DNA from: Prevotella sp. khp7
GTDB lineage: Bacteria > Bacteroidota > Bacteroidia > Bacteroidales > Bacteroidaceae
Assembly: GCF_900109055.1 (NCBI RefSeq)
Contig: NZ_FOIV01000004.1
Coordinates: 496,001 to 560,000, forward strand
DNA: 64,000 nt
Reading direction: 5' to 3'
Part shown: positions 55,419 through 62,945 of the stretch, piece by piece
Numbering within the stretch: position 1 is the stretch's first letter
How the letters are laid out: the number at the start of each line of letters is the position of its first letter
Notes under the pieces: generated by a model
Seen by the model: only the letters and a program-made list of their open reading frames with translations
Told to the model about the DNA's origin: nothing
The model's database searches: none
Program-made: the position numbers and the translations under genes

Positions 55419-55763
55419 TTACTCCTGAGTTTTCTTATCGTTGTGTCCGCATTTATGCTCACCTTCGCCCTTACATCCTTCTTTATCGTTACACTGCTTG
55501 GCAATCTCCGCCTCAAACTTGGCGTCTGAAAGCGCTTTCTGCAATGCTTCTACGTTAGTTTTCTGTGCATCATAGCTCACACAGACTGCCTTACACTCCA
55601 GATTAACCTTCACCTCACTCACTGCATCGTTAGCTTTCAGGGTTTTCTCAACACGTTTTGCACAGTTCTCACAGTGCATGTTGTTCACTTTGAATTTCAC
55701 ATTGTCGGCCATCACGTTCATTGTAAACAGAGCGGCAAACATCATCATTACAATCTTTTTCAT
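55419..55763 (-). CDS. Exported heavy-metal-associated (HMA) domain protein
   Basis: A 114-residue secreted protein. The signal peptide (MKKIVMMMFAALFTMNVMA) is followed by one HMA ferredoxin-like domain (about 21-88) with the metal site M29-H-C31-E-N-C34. A C-terminal tail adds C91, C97, H103, C105 and H107, a likely second metal site. CopZ-type chaperones are cytosolic, so an exported one heading a TonB receptor operon is unusual. Copper is the usual HMA metal; zinc or others are possible. It is the first gene of locus A, 80 nt after the shared-element promoter and 19 bp before the lipoprotein. Confidence 0.88.
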   Translation of the reverse strand: MKKIVMMMFAALFTMNVMADNVKFKVNNMHCENCAKRVEKTLKANDAVSEVKVNLECKAVCVSYDAQKTNVEALQKALSDAKFEAEIAKQCNDKEGCKGEGEHKCGHNDKKTQE

Positions 55764-55852
55764 TTTTACCTATTTTTATTATAAATAATTACTGAATATA
55801 AAGTATATGGTTGATTAATTTAGCCTCACGGCATGGTTCTGATTTTCGGGTG

Positions 55853-55903
55853 CAAAGGTACGGCAAATAATTAAAGTGCGCAATACCTAAAACTGAGTGT
55901 TTT
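55853..55903 (-). promoter_or_regulatory. Locus A promoter with shared upstream element
   Basis: Minus strand: TACCTTTG at 55860-55853, 20 bp, TATTG at 55885-55881, then AGG and AAAAC-N5-GTTTT up to 55903. The block 55881-55903 is identical to that of the tetR promoter. Farther upstream are CCTA-N5-TAGG (55926-55938) and TAGGTATTG (55951-55959), the latter an inverted copy of CAATACCTA in the core. Confidence 0.8.
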
Positions 55904-56120
55904 AAGACTCTTGCACTTGGAAACGCCTACCATATAGGATTAATAACAAGTAGGTATTGACAGGTATTATCATCTTCTCATCAACATTTTTATTTTCTTA
56001 TCATGACATCATAACTGCATCTTCAATATTACAAGCCATATATAAGCATGTTATTTAGATGACAAATACTATATTAAGGCTATATTTTTTCGCTATTTTC
56101 GATAGCTTTTGCGTAAAACG

Positions 56121-56152
56121 TTTGCATCTCTCATAAAATTGTTGTATCTTTG
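56121..56152 (+). promoter_or_regulatory. Strong plus-strand promoter in the intergenic region
   Basis: TTTG at 56121-56124, 20 bp, TATCTTTG at 56145-56152, close to the ideal arrangement. It lies 366 bp before the HU-like start, so it makes either a long leader or a separate small RNA. Confidence 0.7.
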
Positions 56153-56177
56153 CATATCATAAACTAAACCAGAGTAT

Positions 56178-56243
56178 ATGAAAAAAACAATTATCAACTC
56201 AGAAAGAATTGAGAAGAGGTCTGTTTTGCGGCAGAGCGGATAA
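56178..56243 (+). CDS. Possible 21-codon peptide gene
   Basis: An ATG 26 nt after the -7 box opens a 21-codon frame (begins MKKTIINSERIEK, ends LRQSG). It is A-rich at the start like a real gene, but no homologue is recognised. It may be a leader peptide, the remnant of a longer gene, or chance. Confidence 0.25.
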   Translation: MKKTIINSERIEKRSVLRQSG

Positions 56244-56333
56244 AACTGAACGGGAAGTGGATTCTCTAAATCATCCGACTGCAAACGGCAGGGTAAGGGA
56301 TTAGTTTTTAGAGTAAAGGAAAGGTAGCCTTCA

Positions 56334-56424
56334 ACCACAAAACAAGTTGTTTTGTTCCGTCAGAGACGTCATCTTTCAATCTAAAAGACTATCTTAACAA
56401 GTACAAAACAACTTGTTTTGTGGT
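56334..56424. repeat. Perfect 22-bp inverted repeat, each arm itself near-palindromic
   Basis: The arms 56334-56355 and 56403-56424 are exact reverse complements separated by 47 bp. Each arm contains ACAAAACAA and TTGTTTTGT around one central base, giving four similar half-sites. Read as RNA the whole block can form either one long stem or two short hairpins. Confidence 0.8.
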
Positions 56425-56517
56425 CGCGCAGAACGGTGTTGTTTCCAACGAAAGACAAAAGCAACCCAATAAACCGATATTCAAACAATTAATAACTATA
56501 ATGTAACTTTATAAAAA

Positions 56518-56940
56518 ATGGCAGTACACATTAAACTGATACAGAACAACATCAAGAGCAGTAGTTCATACGGTAAGTTTTTTGCTAAGGCAGTGAGCCA
56601 AGGCGAAGTGACAATAGAGGAACTGGCCAAAGAGGCGGCAACCAACAGCGGCATTTCTAAAGGAGCCTTCGTTAGAGGTGTGATGGAGCTTCAAGACCTT
56701 ATGAAGCATCGACTGGCCAATGGGCAGACAGTGGTTATCGAAGGAATCGGGCGCTTCAGTCTTCGAGTAGAGAGCATTGGCGTTGACGAACCCAAGCAGT
56801 TTAATATTAGTCGGCACATCAAACGTATCGTCTGCGGCTTTTTGCCAGCCAGTCGTCGCGTCAACGTTGGCAAAGGCACAAAAAACGGTCACATCCTTTA
56901 CGACCTCTGCGAAGGTGTAAAAGTCATACGGCAACGCTAG
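56518..56940 (+). CDS. HU-like DNA-binding protein
   Basis: A 140-residue protein of the Bacteroidota HU family with a C-terminal extension (usual HU is about 90 residues). The HU core reads KAVSQGEVTIEELAKEAATNSGISKGAFVRGVMELQDLMKHRLANGQTVVIEGIGRFSLRVES, with the dimerisation helices and the start of the DNA-binding arm. The extension FLPASRRVNVGKGTKNGHI is basic. The start at 56518 follows an A/T-rich leader with a near -7 box (TAACTTTA at about 56504). It sits directly before locus B, but an independent promoter for the receptor lies between, so its link to that locus is not shown. Confidence 0.85.
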   Translation: MAVHIKLIQNNIKSSSSYGKFFAKAVSQGEVTIEELAKEAATNSGISKGAFVRGVMELQDLMKHRLANGQTVVIEGIGRFSLRVESIGVDEPKQFNISRHIKRIVCGFLPASRRVNVGKGTKNGHILYDLCEGVKVIRQR

Positions 56941-56978
56941 AACGGCCAAGGGTATCTGAGCAAACCTTTCCATATATT

Positions 56979-57029
56979 AAAATCCTAATTTTTGAGTATT
57001 GCAGGCTTGATTGAAAGTTAGTACCTTTG
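56979..57029 (+). promoter_or_regulatory. Locus B promoter with shared upstream element
   Basis: AAAA-N7-TTTT then TTGAG (56979-56996), TATTG at 56997-57001, exactly 20 bp, TACCTTTG at 57022-57029. It matches the tetR and locus A block at 17 of 23 positions with identical spacing. The predicted start is about 12 nt before the receptor ATG. Confidence 0.75.
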
Positions 57030-57047
57030 TATCCCATTACAGATGAG

Positions 57048-59780
57048 ATGCATATATATAGGATAATTTATACAATTTTAGCCGTATTCACACTCCAAGC
57101 AGCCCATGCACAGGGAGTTTTACGCGCCACAGTACTTGATAAGGATACACGAGAACCCATCATTGGAGCCACTATCCATGATGCCGTAAAAGGTAAGCCA
57201 ATTGCGGTTACCGACGCAGAAGGTTGTTTCACGATACCTAATAATGATGATACCAAACAGATACGCATTACTTATATAGGTTATAAGATTCTGACAACCG
57301 CTCCTGTCAGGAACGGGCGTTACCTGTTAGAGGCCGAGATCAGCCGATTAGGTGAAGTGGTGGTGACGGCTCAGGAGAGCCGCGGACTGACCAGTGCCTC
57401 GACCATCGGCAAGCATGCCATGGAGCACCTGCAGCCCTCAAGCTTTGCCGACCTGTTGGAGTTGCTGCCTGGCGGACGGGCAGAGACGCCCTCTTTGAGC
57501 ACACCCAACGTGATTCATATCCGTGAGGCGGCTTCGGGCGGCAGTCAGTATATGACTTCGTCGCTAGGCACACAGTTCATGGTCGACGGAGCCCCCATCT
57601 CCACCAATGCCAACATGCAGTACGTCAGCGGCGCATGGGACTCTGAGAGTACCTACCGTGACTTTACCAATGCCGGTGTCGACATGCGTTCACTCTCTAC
57701 CGATGATATTGAGAAGGTAGAGATCGTGCGTGGCATCGCCTCTGTTGAATACGGTGACCTGACCAGCGGTCTGGTGAAGATTGAGCGCAAGAAAGGTGGT
57801 GCCGACCTCCACGTGAGACTGAAGGCAGACATGAGTTCAAAGCTTTTATATCTGTCAAAAGGTCTGGAGTGGAAGCCCCAACACCTGAGTCTGAACCTCA
57901 GTGCCGACTATCTCGACGCCAAAGCCGATCCCCGTAACACGTTAGAGAACTATAAACGCATCACGTTCTCGGCACGCCTGCACAAACAGTGGCTTCGCGA
58001 CAACTACGACCTGAGCCTGTCGACCAATGCCGACTATACTGGATCGTTCGACAACGACAAGGTAGACCCCGACCTGAACTACAACGTGGAGGACTCCTAC
58101 AAGTCGCAGTATAACCGCATGGTCTGGATGGGCGACCTTACACTTAAGAGCAAACGCGACTCATGGCTGAAGTCGGCAGGACTGATGTGTTCGGCAGCCT
58201 ACGAATACGACGATATCAAGCGCCGACGTCTGATACAGCTCCAGCGTACGACGGTGGCTGCCACCAATCATGAGGAGGGCGAGGCCGATGCATTACTGCT
58301 GCCCTGGAAATACATGGCCGACCATGAGGTTGAAGGAAAACCACTCAACATCTATGCAAAGTTGTCGGCGCGTCTGCAGATTCCCACGACAAGACTCAGC
58401 AATGCCCTGTTACTAGGTATCGACTGGAACATGGACAAGAACTACGGACGTGGACAGGTGTTCGACCCCGAGCGTCCACTCTACCCCGGCATATCAACCC
58501 GCGAGCGTCCACTCTACGACATTCCTGCTAATCACCGGTTGTCTTTATTTGCAGAGGAAACACTGAAATGGCCTACAGCCATAGGCACTTTCGAGGCAAC
58601 GGGCGGCATACGTGTCACAGAGATGCTGAACCTGCCCGCAGAATATGCCATGCACGGTAAGAAGTATCTGGACCCACGCATCAACGCAGGTTATACCTTC
58701 CCAAAATTCTCCTTCTTGGGCAAGCCTACCTTCATCCGTCTGGCTGGGGGTATCGGACAGCACACAAAGATGCCGACGATGGAGCAGCTCTTCCCCGACA
58801 AGCTCTACATCGACTTCATCCAACTGAACTATTACCACGAGAATCCCGACTATCGCCGTGTGAACCTCATGACGTATATCCGCAACCCCAGGAACCTGGA
58901 GTTGCAGGCTGCCAGAAACTTGAAGTGGGAAATGTCGGCCGACATTAATATCGGCGGCAACCGACTGAGCATAACCTACTTCCGTGAGAAAATGACCTCA
59001 GGATTCCGTAGTCAGACACACTACGAGAGCTTCAGTTATAAGGAATACGATGCCTCAACCATCGACGGCTCAACACTCACAGCCCCACCCGCCCTCAGCG
59101 ATATGACCTATACCCTGAGGGATGAACTGGTAGGTTATAGCAACTACACCAATGGCAGCGAAACCGACAAGCAAGGTATTGAATATACCCTTGAGACCGT
59201 ACGTCTGCCTAAGATACTGACACGACTGACCATCAATGGTGCCTGGCTACACACCCACTACCGCAATTCTATTCTCGAGACCTATCGCCCCAGCATGGTG
59301 GTAGGCGACAGGAGTCTGCAGTATGTCGGTCTCTATCAGGATGCCGACGGCACGATGAGTGAGTCGTTCAACACCAACTTCACCTTCGACACCGATGTGC
59401 CACGCCTGAGACTCGGATTCTCACTCTCGGCACAATTCCTATGGTACACGATGTCGCAGCGCGACCGTATCAGTAACACACCCGACCAGTACATCGCTCC
59501 CGACGGCACCATACATGACTGGCAGGCTGGCGACGAAGACGACACCTATCTGCAATGGCTCATCAGAACCAACAGCGAGACTCTCTATGAACTGACCCGC
59601 GTGCCTATGTCGATGAACCTGAACCTGAAGGTGACGAAGAAACTGTTTGCCGACAGACTACAGATAGCCATGTTCTGTAACAAGATATGGGACTACACCC
59701 CTGACTATGAGCGCAAGGGCTACACCTTCCGCCGCCACGTAACACCCTATTTCGGACTAGAAATGAACGTAAAGATATGA
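57048..59780 (+). CDS. TonB-dependent receptor, locus B
   Basis: A 910-residue receptor: signal peptide (IIYTILAVFTLQAAHA), carboxypeptidase-regulatory-like domain (about 23-95, GVLRATVLDKDTREPIIGATI), TonB-box region GEVVVTAQES, plug (LQPSSFADLLELLPGG, STDDIEKVEIVRGIASVEYGDLTSGLVKI) and barrel ending FGLEMNVKI. It is paralogous to the locus A receptor. The start is the ATG at 57048, because the frame's earlier TTG (57027) lies inside the -7 box. An in-frame 33-bp near-duplication at about 58469-58517 gives ERPLYPG followed by ERPLYDI. The stop overlaps the next gene's ATG. Confidence 0.92.
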   Translation: MHIYRIIYTILAVFTLQAAHAQGVLRATVLDKDTREPIIGATIHDAVKGKPIAVTDAEGCFTIPNNDDTKQIRITYIGYKILTTAPVRNGRYLLEAEISRLGEVVVTAQESRGLTSASTIGKHAMEHLQPSSFADLLELLPGGRAETPSLSTPNVIHIREAASGGSQYMTSSLGTQFMVDGAPISTNANMQYVSGAWDSESTYRDFTNAGVDMRSLSTDDIEKVEIVRGIASVEYGDLTSGLVKIERKKGGADLHVRLKADMSSKLLYLSKGLEWKPQHLSLNLSADYLDAKADPRNTLENYKRITFSARLHKQWLRDNYDLSLSTNADYTGSFDNDKVDPDLNYNVEDSYKSQYNRMVWMGDLTLKSKRDSWLKSAGLMCSAAYEYDDIKRRRLIQLQRTTVAATNHEEGEADALLLPWKYMADHEVEGKPLNIYAKLSARLQIPTTRLSNALLLGIDWNMDKNYGRGQVFDPERPLYPGISTRERPLYDIPANHRLSLFAEETLKWPTAIGTFEATGGIRVTEMLNLPAEYAMHGKKYLDPRINAGYTFPKFSFLGKPTFIRLAGGIGQHTKMPTMEQLFPDKLYIDFIQLNYYHENPDYRRVNLMTYIRNPRNLELQAARNLKWEMSADINIGGNRLSITYFREKMTSGFRSQTHYESFSYKEYDASTIDGSTLTAPPALSDMTYTLRDELVGYSNYTNGSETDKQGIEYTLETVRLPKILTRLTINGAWLHTHYRNSILETYRPSMVVGDRSLQYVGLYQDADGTMSESFNTNFTFDTDVPRLRLGFSLSAQFLWYTMSQRDRISNTPDQYIAPDGTIHDWQAGDEDDTYLQWLIRTNSETLYELTRVPMSMNLNLKVTKKLFADRLQIAMFCNKIWDYTPDYERKGYTFRRHVTPYFGLEMNVKI

Positions 59781-60163
59781 AGCAGATACTGAACATATGT
59801 ATTTTCATCCTGCTGACAACAGTCCTTACGGGCTGTCACCAGGAGCAGACAGACTACCATACAGTGGCCAGAGTGACACTCGACATCCCCGACAGCATCA
59901 ACGTCATACAGATACAGGGAACGCTGACTCTGCAGAGTCTTAACACCACGCTCAACACGTCGACAGCCGACATGAGCGGCAACACCTTCGAGACAACCGT
60001 CTTGCGAGGAGCTTATAAGGTTGACGTGACAGGTATGGTGAAATACACAGGGCTGGACGGAGCGATACGTACCCGCCACTATCGTGCACACTCGGACTAC
60101 AAGCCTTTTGCCGACATACCTCTCAGCAAAACAGAATTACCCATCATACTTCTGGAAGAATGA
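59777..60163 (+). CDS. Small lipoprotein resembling the N-terminal part of DUF4876-like proteins
   Basis: A 128-residue lipoprotein with its lipobox ending at C20 (TTVLTGC). The mature 108 residues look like a single beta sandwich: VARVTLDIPDS, LTLQSLNTTLNTS, FETTVLRGAYKVDVTGMVKY. The order of a T-L-x-L strand, an asparagine-rich turn and a G-x-Y-x-V/L strand parallels the N-terminal domain of the lipoprotein at 61707 (VTLSLEMP, then VEEGTYDLHAEGEL). It overlaps the receptor and the barrel by 4 bp at each end, so it is a firmly embedded operon member. There is no counterpart in locus A. Confidence 0.75.
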   Translation: MKQILNICIFILLTTVLTGCHQEQTDYHTVARVTLDIPDSINVIQIQGTLTLQSLNTTLNTSTADMSGNTFETTVLRGAYKVDVTGMVKYTGLDGAIRTRHYRAHSDYKPFADIPLSKTELPIILLEE

Positions 60164-61671
60164 ACATACAGTTACGACATATTACTACCTTATTATATAT
60201 AATAGCTACCACCTCATTGGTGGCCGCCACGCCCGACTCTGTGCTGACAGAACACCAACAGGCATGGAATCTGCTGGATGCTGAAACTTGGAAGAACCCT
60301 GCACTTCACGGACAGGCCTTTAAGACGGCATACTCACAATTGGCAATCTCACTTGATCTCACAGACCAGACAGAGGCCTTTACTTTGCAGAAGGGCACTG
60401 GCAGCACGCTCTATGATATTGAAGCCGATACATATTTGCGTCTCTCAGACCATTCTTCAGTATGGGGCAAGGCATCATATATGACTGGTAAGAACAGAAA
60501 CATCAAATGGAACTCCGTTTCAGACTATGAGTTGTTGGAGCCTTACATCCTTGCCGACACCATGGGCGGCAACACAGAGCGCGAACGTTATGTGTTTGAG
60601 GGCGGCTATGCCACGAAGGTCGGGAGCATGCTTATGGGTGGTGAAATGCTGTTCCGTGCTGAACACGAATACCGTACCATCGACCCTCGTATGCGTGCCA
60701 TCGTGACCGACCTTACCCTAAGGGGCGGAGTGGCATACGAAACAGGCACATACCTTTTGGGAGCAGCAGCCGAGGCTAATATCTATAAACAGACAGACAA
60801 CGTCACCTTCTACCGTGAGACAGGCGTCATACCAGAGTTTCAGATGACGGGATTAGGAGCTATCTACGTGCGCTTCTCTGGCGAGGTGAACAACCTGTAT
60901 TTCAATGGTGGCGGCGCACAGCTCTACCTGAACGTTCAACCCCGCAACGGCCATGGGCTTTTCACCAACATCACCATCGGAGAGCACCGCTATGAGCGCA
61001 TTGCCGCCTCTCTTAACTCACTGCCCCTCACCAAACTCTATCGTGAGGAGGCCAAACTGCAGGCCGGATGGCGGAAAAGTGGCAAAGCCGACTTAGCCAT
61101 CTATGCTGATGCGCAATATATCTGCCGACTGGGCGATGAGAACATGGTAGGCTCGTCGCAGTCGAACAGCTACCCTATCCTGACCACACTGACCATGTAT
61201 AAGAACAACATCATCGATGCCAGTATGAACATGGTTTACGGACAACGTCAACACTCTAGCTGGCACATCGCCATGAAAGTAGGCTATATGCAGAACCATG
61301 AGAAGTATGTGGAGCCTGAGCGTAAACAGAACGTCAGCCGTATATACAGCCAGTTGAGTGCGCAATACATCACAGGACTGGGTAAAAAGGGAACGCTGAC
61401 CTGTGCACTGACAGGAGGCTATCACAAAAACCTTGACAGCCAGTTAAGCATCCCTGTAGTAAACACGGAAACGGCTGCCGTCAAGATGCAGAACCACAAC
61501 TTCCGTTATCTGAAGGCCGACTATACAGTCGTCAATGCACAGATAAGATACGACCACGGCATCGGCACCAGCCGTTATGCAATGTTCGGCGCACTGAGTG
61601 GAGGCGCGACATTCTGTTCTGAGAGTGAATATGAACAGCATTTGGCCGTCAAGTTCGGAATCACATTTTAA
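60160..61671 (+). CDS. Outer-membrane barrel protein (DUF6850-like), locus B
   Basis: A 503-residue exported barrel paralogous to the one at 49675. The signal peptide ends near SLVAA. Shared landmarks are the strand-turn block GKASYMTGKNRNIKWNSVSDYELLEPYILAD and RYVFEGGYATKVGSMLMGGEMLFRAEHEYRTIDPRMRA. The C-terminus HLAVKFGITF is a typical barrel end. Its start overlaps the small lipoprotein stop (ATGA). The function is unknown. Confidence 0.76.
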   Translation: MNIQLRHITTLLYIIATTSLVAATPDSVLTEHQQAWNLLDAETWKNPALHGQAFKTAYSQLAISLDLTDQTEAFTLQKGTGSTLYDIEADTYLRLSDHSSVWGKASYMTGKNRNIKWNSVSDYELLEPYILADTMGGNTERERYVFEGGYATKVGSMLMGGEMLFRAEHEYRTIDPRMRAIVTDLTLRGGVAYETGTYLLGAAAEANIYKQTDNVTFYRETGVIPEFQMTGLGAIYVRFSGEVNNLYFNGGGAQLYLNVQPRNGHGLFTNITIGEHRYERIAASLNSLPLTKLYREEAKLQAGWRKSGKADLAIYADAQYICRLGDENMVGSSQSNSYPILTTLTMYKNNIIDASMNMVYGQRQHSSWHIAMKVGYMQNHEKYVEPERKQNVSRIYSQLSAQYITGLGKKGTLTCALTGGYHKNLDSQLSIPVVNTETAAVKMQNHNFRYLKADYTVVNAQIRYDHGIGTSRYAMFGALSGGATFCSESEYEQHLAVKFGITF

Positions 61672-61706
61672 ACAATAATATTTATCAGATAAAAAGTATA
61701 GTAATT

Positions 61707-62942
61707 ATGAAGAAGGTATTTATGTGGAGCCTGATGCTCCTTTCCTTGGGACTGAATCTGACATCGTGCAGCAGCAACGATGATCCTATCATCATCAATG
61801 ATCCTGTGACATTGTCACTGGAGATGCCCCTCAACCTAGAGAACGTTGAGGTAACTAATAGCAACATCACCCTGACCAACGTAAGCTCAAGTCAGATACA
61901 TGTTCTGAACAACGCCATCGAGAAGACCAGCAACGGCTTTGTAGCCACATTCAACGAGGTGGAAGAAGGCACTTACGACCTGCATGCAGAAGGTGAATTG
62001 TCGTTCACCATCAATGGTGTGGCAGGTACCAGCAAATTCGAGGTTAGTCAGGATAACATCAACCTCTCACGCACAGCTTCATCAATGAAGGTTACCATCA
62101 ACACCTTCACAGCCAAGGGCGGCTTCGTGATCAGCGAGGTATTCTTTACAGGCACCACCACTCCTGAAGGCAAACAGTACAGCAACGACCAATACGTGGT
62201 CATCACCAACAACAGTGACGTTACCCTCTATGCCGATAGCATCGCTTTCCTCGAGTCATCATTCCTGACTGTTAACAACTACGAATACGTACCCGATATC
62301 AGCAAGGACACCATGGCCGTGGCTGCCGTCTACATGATTCCAGGCAACGGCACAAGCGTACCCGTTGAACCTGGCAAGTCACTCACCTTGGCCGTTAACG
62401 CCATCAACCATCTGGAGGGCAACGCCAACTCCATCGACCTGCGTGGTGCCGACTACGAGTTCTATGACATCAGCAGCAATCCTACCTACAACGATGTAGA
62501 CAACACCAGCGTGCCCAACCTCGACAAGTGGTACTGCTATACCGCTACACTCTACAGCATGCACAACCGCGGTTTCAAGTCGATGGCCATCGCCAAGATG
62601 AAAGAGAGCAAAGAAAACTGGCTGGAGAAGTATGCTTATAACGGCAAATATGTGATGAGCGTCAACGGTAATGCCTATGAAATGAAAGTGAACAGCACCT
62701 ACAAGGTACCCATGTCATGGGTTATCGACGGCGTCAACCTTAGTGTTGAGGAGGAATGGCAGTGGAACGTGCTGCCCGCTAACATCGACAGCGGCTGGAC
62801 TTACTGTGGAAAGACCATGAACGATAAGACCCGCTATAGCAAGGCAGTTATCCGTAAGACTGACAACGAAGGGAAGTATGTTGACACCAACAACTCTGCC
62901 AACGACTTCATCCCCGAAGCAAAACCTTCAATGTTCAAATAA
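61707..62942 (+). CDS. DUF4876-like lipoprotein, locus B
   Basis: A 411-residue lipoprotein with its lipobox ending near C21 (LGLNLTSC, then SSNDD). The N-terminal sandwich spans about 30-140; the main domain opens GGFVISEVFFTGTTTPEGKQYSNDQYVVITNN and includes NVDNTSVPNL-type and YDVDNTSV-like repeats shared with the locus A protein (VDNPSVPNVL against VDNTSVPNLD). It ends DTNNSANDFIPEAKPSMFK. The gap from the barrel gene is 35 bp and to the peptidase gene 3 bp. Confidence 0.78.
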   Translation: MKKVFMWSLMLLSLGLNLTSCSSNDDPIIINDPVTLSLEMPLNLENVEVTNSNITLTNVSSSQIHVLNNAIEKTSNGFVATFNEVEEGTYDLHAEGELSFTINGVAGTSKFEVSQDNINLSRTASSMKVTINTFTAKGGFVISEVFFTGTTTPEGKQYSNDQYVVITNNSDVTLYADSIAFLESSFLTVNNYEYVPDISKDTMAVAAVYMIPGNGTSVPVEPGKSLTLAVNAINHLEGNANSIDLRGADYEFYDISSNPTYNDVDNTSVPNLDKWYCYTATLYSMHNRGFKSMAIAKMKESKENWLEKYAYNGKYVMSVNGNAYEMKVNSTYKVPMSWVIDGVNLSVEEEWQWNVLPANIDSGWTYCGKTMNDKTRYSKAVIRKTDNEGKYVDTNNSANDFIPEAKPSMFK

Positions 62943-62945
62943 GCT

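Larger units (their letters stand above)
55904..56517. other. Non-coding stretch between locus A and the HU-like gene
   Basis: No convincing long gene. It holds the upstream part of the locus A promoter, an A/T-rich segment (55975-56100), a strong plus-strand promoter, a 21-codon frame and the 22-bp inverted repeats described separately. A minus-strand frame of 81 codons (56093-56338) is not supported. Confidence 0.6.

Noticed and set aside
56093..56338. An 81-codon minus-strand frame in the intergenic region
   Set aside because: It runs opposite a good plus-strand promoter, has no upstream promoter or recognisable domain, and ends in A/T-rich sequence.
57027..57047. TTG start for the locus B receptor
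   Set aside because: The codon lies inside the TACCTTTG promoter box, so it cannot be in the mRNA from that promoter; the ATG at 57048 gives a proper signal peptide.
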